Below, one piece after another: positions 32,069-40,288 of a DNA stretch of 64,000 nt (the first letter of the stretch is position 1; every line of letters starts with the position of its first letter). The notes beneath the pieces are model-generated. The model saw only the letters and a list, made by a program, of their open reading frames with translations. It was not told where the DNA came from and ran no database searches. Source of the stretch: Streptomyces sp. Root1304 (GTDB lineage: Bacteria; Actinomycetota; Actinomycetes; Streptomycetales; Streptomycetaceae); the NCBI RefSeq assembly GCF_001426405.1, contig NZ_LMEP01000024.1, positions 352,678 through 416,677 of the forward strand. Direction: 5' to 3'. The position numbers and the translations under genes are program-made.

Positions 32069-33898
32069 TTAGAACGCGGCCTCGTCCAGGTCCATCAGCG
32101 AGCCGTCGACCGCCTCGGCGAGCGCGCGCTCGGCGGTGACGCCCGGCAGGACGTTGGCGGCGAAGAACTTCGCGGCCGCGATCTTGCCCTGGTAGAAGGC
32201 GACGTCCTTGCCCGTGGCACCGGCGGCCAGCTTCTCGGCGGCGACGGCGGCGCTGCGGATCAGCAGGTAGCCGACGACGACGTCGCCGGAGGCGAGCAGC
32301 AGGCGGGTGGTGTTGAGGCCCACCTTGTAGATGTTCTTGACGTCCTCGCCGGTCGCGGTGAGGTCGGTCAGCATGACGCCGACGATGCCCTCCAGGTCGA
32401 CCGCGGCCTTGGCGAGCGCGTCGCGGGCGCCGGCCAGGTCCTCGCCGCCGGTGCCGACCGCGAGGAACTTCTTGATCTCCTCGGCCAGCGCGTTGAGGGA
32501 CGCGCCCTGGTCGCGGACGATCTTGCGGAAGAAGAAGTCCTGGCCCTGGATGGCCGTGGTGCCCTCGTAGAGGGTGTCGATCTTGGCGTCGCGGATGTAC
32601 TGCTCGATCGGGTACTCCTGGAGGAACCCGGAGCCGCCGAAGGTCTGGAGCGACTGCGCGAGCTGCTCGTAGCCCTTCTCGGAGCCGTAGCCCTTGACGA
32701 TCGGGAGCAGCAGGTCGTTCAGGCCGTGCAGCGCCTTGGCGTCCTCGCCGGCCGCTTCCTTGACCGCGATCTCGTCCTGCACGGAGGCCGTGTAGAGGAC
32801 GAGGGTGCGCATGCCCTCGGCGTACGCCTTCTGCGTCATCAGCGAGCGGCGGACGTCGGGGTGGTGCGTGATGGTGACCTTGGGCGCGGCCTTGTCCATG
32901 AAGTTGGCCAGGTCGGTGCCCTGGACGCGCTCCTTGGCGTACTCCAGGGCGTTGAGGTAGCCCGTGGAGAGGGTGGAGATCGCCTTCGTGCCGACCATCA
33001 TGCGGGCGAACTCGATGATGAGGAACATCTGGCGGATGCCGTCGTGCTTGTCGCCGATCAGCCAGCCCTTGGCGGGGTGCTGGTCGCCGAAGGTCATCTC
33101 GCACGTGTTGGAGGCCTTGAGGCCCATCTTGTGCTCGACGTTGGTGGCGTAGACGCCGTTGCGCTCGCCCAGCTCGCCGGTCTCCCAGTCGAACTCGTAC
33201 TTCGGGACGAGGAAGAGCGAGAGGCCCTTGGTGCCGGGTCCCGCACCCTCGGGGCGGGCGAGGACGTAGTGGAGGATGTTCTCCTCCATGTCGTGCTCAC
33301 CGGACGTGATGAAGCGCTTCACGCCCTCGATGTGCCAGGAGCCGTCCTCCTGCTGGGTGGCCTTGGTGCGGCCGGCGCCGACGTCCGAACCGGCGTCGGG
33401 CTCGGTCAGGACCATCGTGGAGCCCCAGCGGCGCTCGACGGCGATCTGCGCGACCTTCTTCTGCGCCTCGTTGCCCTCGTTGTAGAGGATGCCGGCGAAG
33501 GCCGGGCCGGAGGAGTACATCCAGATGGCCGGGTTCGCGCCGAGGAGCAGCTCCGCGTACGCCCAGATCAGGGAGCGCGGGGAGACGGTGCCGCCGATCT
33601 CCTCGGGGATGCCGAGGCGCCAGTACTCGGACTCCATGAAGGCGTTGTACGACTTCTTGAAGGTGGCCGGGACCGGGGCGGTGTTGGTCTCCGGGTCGAA
33701 GACCGGCGGGTTGCGGTCGGCGTCGGCGAAGGACTCCGCGAGCTCGTTCTCGGCGAGACGGCGGATCTCGTCGAGGATGCTCTTGGCGGTCTCGACGTCC
33801 ATCTCCTCGAACGGCCCGGAGCCGTACACCTTGTCGCGGCCGAGGACCTCGAAGAGGTTGAACTCGATGTCGCGGAGATTCGACTTGTAGTGCCCCAT
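32069..33898 (-). CDS. Acyl-CoA dehydrogenase, FadE5-like
   Basis: 609 residues: FAD-dependent first enzyme of beta-oxidation, of the long class with an extra C-terminal domain. The N-terminus MGHYKSNLRDIEFNLFEVLGRDKVYG and the total length closely match mycobacterial FadE5, which accepts a broad range of acyl-CoAs. The acyl-CoA dehydrogenase signature regions STMVLTEPDAGSDVG and GGSGFLQEYPIEQYIRDAKI, and the region DTLYEGTTAIQGQDF that follows it, are intact. The frame is open far upstream, but the ATG at 33898 is the family start. The divergent 142 bp region shared with the SseB-like gene contains an operator-like dyad. The pirin gene lies nearby. Confidence 0.92.
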   Translation of the reverse strand: MGHYKSNLRDIEFNLFEVLGRDKVYGSGPFEEMDVETAKSILDEIRRLAENELAESFADADRNPPVFDPETNTAPVPATFKKSYNAFMESEYWRLGIPEEIGGTVSPRSLIWAYAELLLGANPAIWMYSSGPAFAGILYNEGNEAQKKVAQIAVERRWGSTMVLTEPDAGSDVGAGRTKATQQEDGSWHIEGVKRFITSGEHDMEENILHYVLARPEGAGPGTKGLSLFLVPKYEFDWETGELGERNGVYATNVEHKMGLKASNTCEMTFGDQHPAKGWLIGDKHDGIRQMFLIIEFARMMVGTKAISTLSTGYLNALEYAKERVQGTDLANFMDKAAPKVTITHHPDVRRSLMTQKAYAEGMRTLVLYTASVQDEIAVKEAAGEDAKALHGLNDLLLPIVKGYGSEKGYEQLAQSLQTFGGSGFLQEYPIEQYIRDAKIDTLYEGTTAIQGQDFFFRKIVRDQGASLNALAEEIKKFLAVGTGGEDLAGARDALAKAAVDLEGIVGVMLTDLTATGEDVKNIYKVGLNTTRLLLASGDVVVGYLLIRSAAVAAEKLAAGATGKDVAFYQGKIAAAKFFAANVLPGVTAERALAEAVDGSLMDLDEAAF

Positions 33899-33979
33899 GG
33901 CGACGGCTCCGTAAGGCTCGGGGAGGCAGGTTCCTCGTACACGTACCAGCAAGTAGCAAAGCGTTCTCTCCGATGATGC

Positions 33980-33991
33980 TACCCACCGGTA
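33980..33991. promoter_or_regulatory. Operator-like dyad upstream of the acyl-CoA dehydrogenase gene
   Basis: TACCCACCGGTA has TACC/GGTA arms around CACC and lies 82-93 bp before the acyl-CoA dehydrogenase start. Dyads of this look occur with TetR-type regulators of fatty-acid genes, but no regulator gene is adjacent. Tentative. Confidence 0.35.
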
Positions 33992-34040
33992 ATAAGAGCA
34001 ACCCCTCTCGGGCCATCTGTGACGCAGTAGGCTCACGCCC

Positions 34041-34571
34041 ATGTACGGCTACGAGCAGAATCCGGGTGCCCAGCAGCAGTACGCACCGCCCCCGCAGGGC
34101 GGGATGCCGGGCGGCATGCAGGCCGGAATGCCCGGTGGGATGCCGGGTCCCGGCATGCAGGACGGCATGCAGGGCGGTTACGGGCAGCAGCCCCCGCTCT
34201 ACCCGGAGCCCTCGCCGCCCTCCCTCGCCGACGCCGTGCGCGCCTTCACCACCGGCACGCTCGCGCCCGAGGACTTCCAGCAGATCTTCGCGACCTCCAA
34301 GGTCTACTGCCCGCGCGGCGACAACCCCGGCTTCCTGGCCCTGCACAACACCCAGCAGCCGGTCATCCCGATGTTCACCTCGCTCAAGGAGCTGCGGCGG
34401 TACGCGGGCAAGGAGTCGAAGTACTTCGTCATCACCGGCGCCGAGGTGATCGACCTGCTGCCCACCGGCTACGGCTTCGTGCTCGACATGGAGGGCGACC
34501 ACCGGATGGTCTTCGACGCGAAGGCCGTGGAGCAGATGGTCGATTTCGCGATGCGGCGGATGTACGGCTGA
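34041..34571 (+). CDS. SseB-domain protein with GMPGG-rich N-terminus
   Basis: 176 residues. The first 60 are low-complexity, built of GGMPGGMQAGMPGGMPG and Gln/Pro/Tyr repeats. The rest (about 62-172) is an SseB N-terminal-type domain (YCPRGDNPGFLALHNTQQPVIPMFTSLKELRRYAGK...ITGAEVIDLLPTGYGFVLD). In enterobacteria SseB is linked to serine sensitivity; in actinobacteria the domain is widespread with unknown function. The flexible Met/Gly/Gln head is reminiscent of surface or phase-separating segments, but there is no signal peptide. Divergent from the acyl-CoA dehydrogenase gene; followed by a long palindromic terminator. Confidence 0.82.
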   Translation: MYGYEQNPGAQQQYAPPPQGGMPGGMQAGMPGGMPGPGMQDGMQGGYGQQPPLYPEPSPPSLADAVRAFTTGTLAPEDFQQIFATSKVYCPRGDNPGFLALHNTQQPVIPMFTSLKELRRYAGKESKYFVITGAEVIDLLPTGYGFVLDMEGDHRMVFDAKAVEQMVDFAMRRMYG

Positions 34572-34590
34572 CGCAGCCTGGAGACAGGGA

Positions 34591-34622
34591 GAACGCCCGG
34601 GAGGAATTCCTCCCGGGCGTTC
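34591..34622 (+). terminator. 32-bp perfect palindrome, terminator of the SseB-like gene
   Basis: GAACGCCCGGGAGGAA is followed directly by its own reverse complement, giving a 32-bp perfect palindrome 20 nt after the stop. As RNA it would fold with a loop of about four bases. Confidence 0.8.
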
Positions 34623-34705
34623 CGTGTTCTGGGTGGCAAGAAGTTCACCGTTCAACTAAAGTGGACGCCACGAGGTCGAAGAAGGCCGCTCTAGGAGGTC
34701 CCGTC

Positions 34706-35668
34706 ATGCCCGCCGTGACTGTCGAGAACCCGCTCACCCTGCCGCGCGTCGCGGCCCCCGCCGACGCCGTCCCGCGTCCCGTGCTCGCCGTCACCACGGC
34801 ACCCTCGGGGTTCGAGGGCGAGGGCTTCCCGGTTCGCCGCGCGTTCGCCGGGATCAACTACCAGTACCTCGACCCGTTCATCATGATGGACCAGATGGGT
34901 GAGGTGGAGTACGCGCCGGGCGAGCCCAAGGGCACCCCCTGGCACCCCCACCGCGGCTTCGAGACCGTCACCTACATCATCGACGGCGTCTTCGACCACC
35001 AGGACTCCAACGGCGGCGGCGGCACCATCACCAACGGCGACACCCAGTGGATGACCGCCGGCGCCGGCCTCCTCCACATCGAGGCCCCGCCGGAGTCCCT
35101 CGTCGTCAGCGGCGGCCTCTTCCACGGCCTCCAGCTCTGGGTGAACCTGCCCGCCGCCGACAAGATGATGGCCCCCCGCTACCAGGACATCCGCGGCGGC
35201 CAGGTCCAGCTGCTCACCTCCCCCGACGGCGGCGCGCTGCTCCGCGTCATCGCCGGAGAGCTCGACGGGCACGAGGGCCCCGGCATCACCCACACCCCGA
35301 TCACGATGCTCCACGCGACCCTGCGGCCGGGCGCCGAGATCACCCTGCCCTGGCGCGAGGACTTCAACGGCCTCGCGTACGTCCTCGCCGGGCGCGGCAG
35401 CGTCGGCGTCGAGCGGCGACCGGTCCACACGGGCCAGACCGCCGTCTTCGGCAAGGGCGGCTCCCTCACCATCCGCGCCGACGAGAAGCAGGACGGGAAC
35501 ACCCCCGACCTGGAGATCGCCCTCCTCGGCGGTCAGCCGATCCGTGAGCCGATGGCCCACTACGGCCCGTTCGTCATGAACACCCAGGCCGAACTCCGCC
35601 AGGCCTTCGAGGACTTCCAGGCGGGCCGGCTGGGGACGATCCCGGCGGTGCACGGGATGGGCGAGTAG
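34706..35668 (+). CDS. pirA: Pirin family protein
   Basis: 320-residue bicupin. The N-terminal cupin carries the metal-binding motif GTPWHPHRGFETVTYIIDG, with a further His in FDHQDS and a Glu in LHIEAPPE, giving the 3His/1Glu iron site of pirins. The C-terminal cupin is degenerate. Pirins act as redox-sensitive protein partners or quercetinases. A Streptomyces pirin (PirA) has, as I recall, been reported to interact with a long-chain acyl-CoA dehydrogenase and tune beta-oxidation, which fits the FadE5-like gene nearby. The ATG at 34706 has a perfect AGGAGGT 6 nt upstream. A direct repeat GTTCA-CC-GTTCA lies in the promoter region around 34645-34657. Confidence 0.9.
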   Translation: MPAVTVENPLTLPRVAAPADAVPRPVLAVTTAPSGFEGEGFPVRRAFAGINYQYLDPFIMMDQMGEVEYAPGEPKGTPWHPHRGFETVTYIIDGVFDHQDSNGGGGTITNGDTQWMTAGAGLLHIEAPPESLVVSGGLFHGLQLWVNLPAADKMMAPRYQDIRGGQVQLLTSPDGGALLRVIAGELDGHEGPGITHTPITMLHATLRPGAEITLPWREDFNGLAYVLAGRGSVGVERRPVHTGQTAVFGKGGSLTIRADEKQDGNTPDLEIALLGGQPIREPMAHYGPFVMNTQAELRQAFEDFQAGRLGTIPAVHGMGE

Positions 35669-35687
35669 GGGAGACCGTACGGGTCGC

Positions 35688-35779
35688 GTACGGGCCCGGG
35701 TGAGGGTCGAGTGCGGGCCCGGGTGAGGGCCGAGTGCGGACCCGGGTGAGGGTCGAGTACGGGCCCGGGTAAGGGTCGA
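35688..35779. repeat. 23-bp tandem repeat, four copies
   Basis: Four contiguous 23-bp units of the type GTACGGGCCCGGGTGAGGGT+CGA at 35688-35710, 35711-35733, 35734-35756 and 35757-35779, differing at one to three bases, flanked by partial copies on both sides. Non-coding, between pirA and the AI-2E-family gene. Confidence 0.9.
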
Positions 35780-35939
35780 GTACGGGTACGGGGCGGGGCG
35801 CGAGCTCCGCCCCGTACCCGTGTGCGGGGGCGCGCGTCCTGCCCCCGGGCGGGCACGCGCGGGCCCCGCACTGACGGCCCGTCACCCGTACGCCCGTCAG
35901 CGCGCGACGACACGCCGACGGGCGTGGTCCGGTGGTCGG

Positions 35940-37037
35940 GTGCAGACGACGAGAGCGCTCCTTCCCGAACCCGCCCGCCGGTTCGCCGCCTGGTGCGTCG
36001 TCTTCCTGCTGGCCGCCGGGGTCGTCGCCGTCTTCATCTGGCTCTGCGTCGTCTTCAAGACGGCCGTCACCCCCGTCCTGCTCGCGATCCTCGGCACCGC
36101 CCTCCTCGGGCCGCTCTACCGGCGCCTGCTCCTGATGAAGGTCCGCAAGGGGCTGGCCGCCGCGCTCACCGTGGTCGCCGTCCTCGTCGTGGTCGGCGGC
36201 GCCACGTACATCGTCGTCGCCGCGCTCATCGACACCGGCGACCAGATCATCGCCTCGCTGCGGCAGGCGGCCGACGACATCGCCAAGCACTTCGGCGCGG
36301 CCGGGACCTCCCTCGACGACCTCGCCAAGAACGCCAAGACCCTCCTGGAGAAGTTCGGCGGCACCGCCGCCTCCGGGGTCATCAGCGGCATCAGCGTCGT
36401 CGGCCAGATGCTCACCACGGCCGCTCTCGCGCTGCTCCTCATCTTCTTCTTCCTGAAGGACTCCGACCGCGCCGCCGGCGCCCTGCGCGCCCTCGCCCCC
36501 CGCGCCACCGGCGACATGGCGGAGGCCATGGCCCGCCGCGCCTTCGAGGCCGTCGAGGGCTTCATGCGCGGCACCACCCTCGTCGCCCTCGTCGACGCCG
36601 TCCTCATCGGCATCGGCCTCGTCGTGCTCGACGTGCCCGGCGCGGTCGGACTCGCCGCGCTGGTCTTCGTCACCGCCTACATCCCGTACCTCGGCGCCTT
36701 CCTCTCCGGGGCCGTCGCCGTCCTGGTCGCCCTCGCCGACCGGGGCTTCGTCATCGCCCTGTGGGTGCTCGGCATCGTCCTGGCCGTCCAGGTCATCGAA
36801 GGGAACGTGCTCCAGCCGATGGTGCAGAGCCGCACCGTGCAGATGCACCCGGCGGCGGTGCTGCTGGCGATCACCGCGGGGGCGTCCGTCGCGGGCATCC
36901 TGGGCATGCTGCTCGCCGTACCGCTGACGGCGGCGGCGACGGGGGTCCTCAGCGAGCTGCGGAGGCGGTACGCGCCGGCGGTGGGTACGGAGGGCACGGA
37001 GGGGCCGGGCGCGGGGGCCGCGCAGCCCGGGGCCTGA
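35940..37037 (+). CDS. AI-2E family transporter (PerM-like)
   Basis: 365 residues with about seven membrane helices in the AI-2E exporter/PerM pattern: paired N-terminal helices (WCVVFLLAAGVVAVFIWLCVVF, ...PVLLAILGTALLGPL), a middle amphipathic region (IIASLRQAADDIAKHFG...), and the conserved C-terminal block VTAYIPYLGAFLSGAVAVLVALADRGF followed by EGNVLQPMVQSRTVQMHPAAVLLAI. The family includes exporters of the autoinducer AI-2 and Na+/H+ antiporters; the substrate here is unknown. The GTG at 35940 has only a weak ribosome site; the frame is open 40 codons further upstream into repeat-flanking DNA. It converges on the MBL gene 12 bp away. Confidence 0.85.
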   Translation: MQTTRALLPEPARRFAAWCVVFLLAAGVVAVFIWLCVVFKTAVTPVLLAILGTALLGPLYRRLLLMKVRKGLAAALTVVAVLVVVGGATYIVVAALIDTGDQIIASLRQAADDIAKHFGAAGTSLDDLAKNAKTLLEKFGGTAASGVISGISVVGQMLTTAALALLLIFFFLKDSDRAAGALRALAPRATGDMAEAMARRAFEAVEGFMRGTTLVALVDAVLIGIGLVVLDVPGAVGLAALVFVTAYIPYLGAFLSGAVAVLVALADRGFVIALWVLGIVLAVQVIEGNVLQPMVQSRTVQMHPAAVLLAITAGASVAGILGMLLAVPLTAAATGVLSELRRRYAPAVGTEGTEGPGAGAAQPGA

Positions 37038-37049
37038 GGCCCCGCGTCC

Positions 37050-37868
37050 TCAGGTCGCCGCCGGCTGCCCGCCCGGCTCGAACGAGGCCAGCATCTGTTC
37101 CAGGGCGGCCTGGTCGGGACCGACGAACGGGTCCACGTCCGGGGCCATCGTGATCGTGTCGATCATCGACGCCGTCATCCGTACGGCGGGCGGCAGATGG
37201 GTGGAGAGCACGATCTCCGGGGCCATCTCCCGCAGCGGGTCGATCGTCGCCCGGTACTTGGCCGGGTCCACGATCTGCACCCACGGACTGTCCACGCTCG
37301 CCCACAGCAGCTGGGCCTGCCGCAGCTCCTCCGGCTTGAGGTCGTTCGCGTGGCCGCTCTCCGCGAGTTCGGCGGTCGGCATGGGCCCGCCGAAGCAGTC
37401 GGAGCTGAAGCAGATCCGGGTCTTCTCGTCGTAGAAGCCGACCGTGGCGGGGTTGTCGAACAGCGGGGGCCGGAAGGCGCGCAGCATGCGGTCGCCCACG
37501 TCGAGGGACTGGCCGGGGTTGAGGAAGTACACGCGGTCCATCGGCAGCGGGCGTTCCGTGGTCATGATCCCGGCGCCGATGAAGGTGGTGACGACCTTCG
37601 CCCGGGGCGCGGCCACGAGCAGGTCGAAGATGCCGCCGGTGTGGTCGCGGTCGGGGTGGGTGAGCCAGATCCAGAGGATGTCGGCGGGGTCGACGACGGA
37701 GCCGAGGGTGTTGACGAAGTTCCGGTCGGCCAGGGAGAGCCCGGTGTCGACGACGACGGGCTCGGTGGCGGTGAGGACGTACGCGTTGGCCGGGATGTGC
37801 CCGATCCCGGGCACTTCGAGACTGTCGGCCAGCACGGTGGTGTCACTGCCGACCTTGTGGGTGTCCAT
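37050..37868 (-). CDS. MBL-fold protein with diiron-like metal motif
   Basis: 272 residues with the metallo-beta-lactamase fold. The metal motif reads THPDRDHTGG, i.e. H71-x-D73-x-D75-H76 instead of the usual HxHxDH. Replacing the second His by an acidic residue is typical of the oxygen-binding diiron (ODP/flavodiiron-like) branch, where it is usually Glu. Later ligands are plausible in CFSSDCFGGP (Asp) and IVLSTHLPPA (His). The conserved core AYVLTATEPVVVDTGLSLAD and FLNPGQSLDVGDR agree with that branch. No flavodoxin domain is fused or adjacent. A role in O2, NO or persulfide chemistry is possible; a hydrolase is the alternative. Confidence 0.83.
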   Translation of the reverse strand: MDTHKVGSDTTVLADSLEVPGIGHIPANAYVLTATEPVVVDTGLSLADRNFVNTLGSVVDPADILWIWLTHPDRDHTGGIFDLLVAAPRAKVVTTFIGAGIMTTERPLPMDRVYFLNPGQSLDVGDRMLRAFRPPLFDNPATVGFYDEKTRICFSSDCFGGPMPTAELAESGHANDLKPEELRQAQLLWASVDSPWVQIVDPAKYRATIDPLREMAPEIVLSTHLPPAVRMTASMIDTITMAPDVDPFVGPDQAALEQMLASFEPGGQPAAT

Positions 37869-37995
37869 GGCGAACTCCGTGGTCCCCCCGGGCGGCCGTA
37901 CGACACCAGTCTGCGCCGTACGGGTGAGGGCCGCGCGGGGAGCCGCGGGCGGGCGCGTGCCCCGGCCGAGCCGCCCGCCCCGCCGCCCGCCAGGG

Positions 37996-40119
37996 CTACC
38001 CGCAGCAGCCCCGTCCCGAATCCGGTTCGTTCAGTTCGAACCAGATCGCCTTGCCCTCGCCGCGCGGATCGACGCCCCACGCGTCCGCCAGCATCTCCAT
38101 CAGGACGAGACCGCGCCCGCTCGACGCCATCTCGCCCGGGTGCCGCTTGTGCGGCAGTTCGTCGCTGCTGTCGGAGACCTCGACGCGCAGCCGCCGGGCC
38201 TTCTCCGCGCAGGCGACCTCCGCGACGAGGAGCGCGTCGCCGTCCGTGTGGACGAGGACGTTGGTGACCATCTCGGAGACCATGAGGACCGCCGAGTCGA
38301 GCTGGTCCCCGTCCCCCCAGTCGTGCAGCAGCTGCCGCACCTGCTCCCGCGCCTCGGCGATCCGCTCCGGCTCGGCCTGGGCGATCGTCATGAGGGTGCG
38401 GCGCGGGGCCTCCGGCAGCGCGCCCCCGGGGCGGCGGGAGAGCAGCAGGACGGCGATGTCGTCCTCGCGGCGGTCGGCGAGCGGCCCGGTCGTGTGGTGC
38501 GAGCCCGGCCCGTGGACGGCCTCGACGAGCCCGTCGGCGAGCTGCTCCAGGTCCTGGCCGTCATGGGACTCCAGGAGGGCCCGGACCCGCTCCCAGCCGC
38601 TGTCCAGGTCGTGCCCGCCGGTCTCCAGGAGGCCGTCGGTGCAGATCATCAGGGTCTCGCCGGGTTCGAGGGTGAGACGGGTGGTGGGGTAGTCGGTGTC
38701 GGGGTCGATACCGAGGGGCAGACCGCCGGCGGTGGGCCGCAGGAGAACCGTTCCGTCGTTCATCCGCACCGCCGGGTCCGGATGCCCGGCGCGGGCGATG
38801 TCGACCGTCCCGGTCTCCAGGTCGACCTCCAGGTAGAGGCAGGTCGCGAAGCGCGGACCGGCGTCGCCCTCGCCGTCGTCGTCGCCGTCGGTGATCCCGT
38901 AGAGGAAGCGGGAGGCGCGGGCGAGGACCGCGTCGGGCCGGTGCCCCTCGGAGGCGTACGCGCGCAGGGCGATCCGCAGCTGCCCCATCAGCCCCGCGGC
39001 CCGTACGTCGTGCCCCTGGACGTCCCCGATGACGAGCGCGATGCGGCCGGCGCCGTGCCCGCCGGTCCGGGAGGTGCCGCCGGGCAGCCGGATCATGTCG
39101 TACCAGTCGCCGCCGACCTGGAGCCCGCCGCCGGTCGGCACGTACCGGGCGGCCACCTGGATGCCGGGGATGCCGGGCCCGAGGACCGGCATCATCGTCC
39201 GCTGCAGGCCGAGCGACAGCTCGCGCTCGGACTCGGCCACGCCCGCGCGTGCGAGGGCCTGGGCGAGCATCCGGGCCACCGTGGTCAGGACCGACCGCTC
39301 GTCGGGCGTGAACGCCACCGGGTGCTTGAAGGCGGCCATCCAGGCGCCCATGGTCCGCCCGGCGACGACCAGCGGCACGAAGGCCCAGGAACGGCGCCCG
39401 AACCGCTGGGCGAGCGGCCAGGTCACCGGGAAGCGGCGCAGGTACTCCTCGGGCGTCGGGAGGTAGATCGCGCGGCCCGTGCGGGCGACCTCCGCCGCCG
39501 GGTAGTCCGTGTCCAGGGACATCGACGAGAAGGGTCCCTCGTCGCCCTCGCTGTGCCCGTGGTGGCCGATGACGGTCAGCCGGTCGCCCGCCACGCCGAA
39601 GACGGCGAGCCCGTCGGGCGAGAAACCGGGCATCGACAGCGAGGCCGCGACCCGCAGCACCTCGGCCGTCGACCGCGCCTCGGCGAGCGCCCGCCCCGCG
39701 TCGAGCAGGAACGCCTCGCGGGAGCGGCGCCAGTCACCGGTGACGGGGGTCCGGGCGGCGGTCCCCGGCTGCTGCTCGGCGACCTCCTGGAGGGTGCCGA
39801 CCAGCAGGTAGTCGTTCCCCTCGATGAGCGGCTTCGACCTGCTCCGTACGGTACGGATCACCCGCCCGTGCTCGTCCATGATCCGCAGCCGGGCCTCGGC
39901 GAGGGTGCCCTCGGCGACGGCGAGGTTGACGACCCCGTCGATCTCGTTCCAGTCGACCGGGTGGAAACGGGACCGCGCGGCCGCCTCGCTGAGCTGGACG
40001 GGTTCGGCGGGCAGCCCGAGCAGCCGGGCGGCCTCGGCGTCGAGCGAGACGATCCCGGACGCGTTGTCCCAGCGCCACAGGCCGGTCGCGATCGCGGCCA
40101 GGACGTCCTCGGTGCGCAT
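37996..40119 (-). CDS. PAS-GAF-SpoIIE phosphatase with C-terminal HATPase domain
   Basis: 707-residue sensor protein: N-terminal PAS-like domain (about 1-115), GAF domain (about 145-300), PP2C/SpoIIE phosphatase domain (about 320-550, Asp clusters GGDWYDM, ALVIGDVQGHD, ICTDGLLE and DDIAVLLL) and a C-terminal RsbW-type HATPase domain (about 575-700, VSEMVTNVLVHTDGDALLV...). Such proteins switch sigma-factor partner modules: the PP2C part dephosphorylates an anti-anti-sigma factor and the HATPase part may act as anti-sigma kinase. No STAS or sigma gene is nearby, so the partners are elsewhere. It lacks membrane helices. Divergent from aspS. Confidence 0.9.
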   Translation of the reverse strand: MRTEDVLAAIATGLWRWDNASGIVSLDAEAARLLGLPAEPVQLSEAAARSRFHPVDWNEIDGVVNLAVAEGTLAEARLRIMDEHGRVIRTVRSRSKPLIEGNDYLLVGTLQEVAEQQPGTAARTPVTGDWRRSREAFLLDAGRALAEARSTAEVLRVAASLSMPGFSPDGLAVFGVAGDRLTVIGHHGHSEGDEGPFSSMSLDTDYPAAEVARTGRAIYLPTPEEYLRRFPVTWPLAQRFGRRSWAFVPLVVAGRTMGAWMAAFKHPVAFTPDERSVLTTVARMLAQALARAGVAESERELSLGLQRTMMPVLGPGIPGIQVAARYVPTGGGLQVGGDWYDMIRLPGGTSRTGGHGAGRIALVIGDVQGHDVRAAGLMGQLRIALRAYASEGHRPDAVLARASRFLYGITDGDDDGEGDAGPRFATCLYLEVDLETGTVDIARAGHPDPAVRMNDGTVLLRPTAGGLPLGIDPDTDYPTTRLTLEPGETLMICTDGLLETGGHDLDSGWERVRALLESHDGQDLEQLADGLVEAVHGPGSHHTTGPLADRREDDIAVLLLSRRPGGALPEAPRRTLMTIAQAEPERIAEAREQVRQLLHDWGDGDQLDSAVLMVSEMVTNVLVHTDGDALLVAEVACAEKARRLRVEVSDSSDELPHKRHPGEMASSGRGLVLMEMLADAWGVDPRGEGKAIWFELNEPDSGRGCCG

Positions 40120-40288
40120 TGCCCCACTTTATGAATATCGGACACCAGATCGCCACTGAGAGTATTCGAAAAGCGATCTTGGCCCGGCCGGTACTCTGGG
40201 TGGGTCTGCCCTCGTGTCCTGTGACATCCGTGACAGGGGCCACAAGGCAGCCGCCGACCCCAAGATCCCGAAGACTGGATGAACGACG

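Noticed and set aside
40225..40260. CCTGTGACATCCGTGACAGG upstream of aspS as a CRP or attenuator element
   Set aside because: Imperfect stem and no match to the streptomycete Crp pattern; no leader peptide seen.
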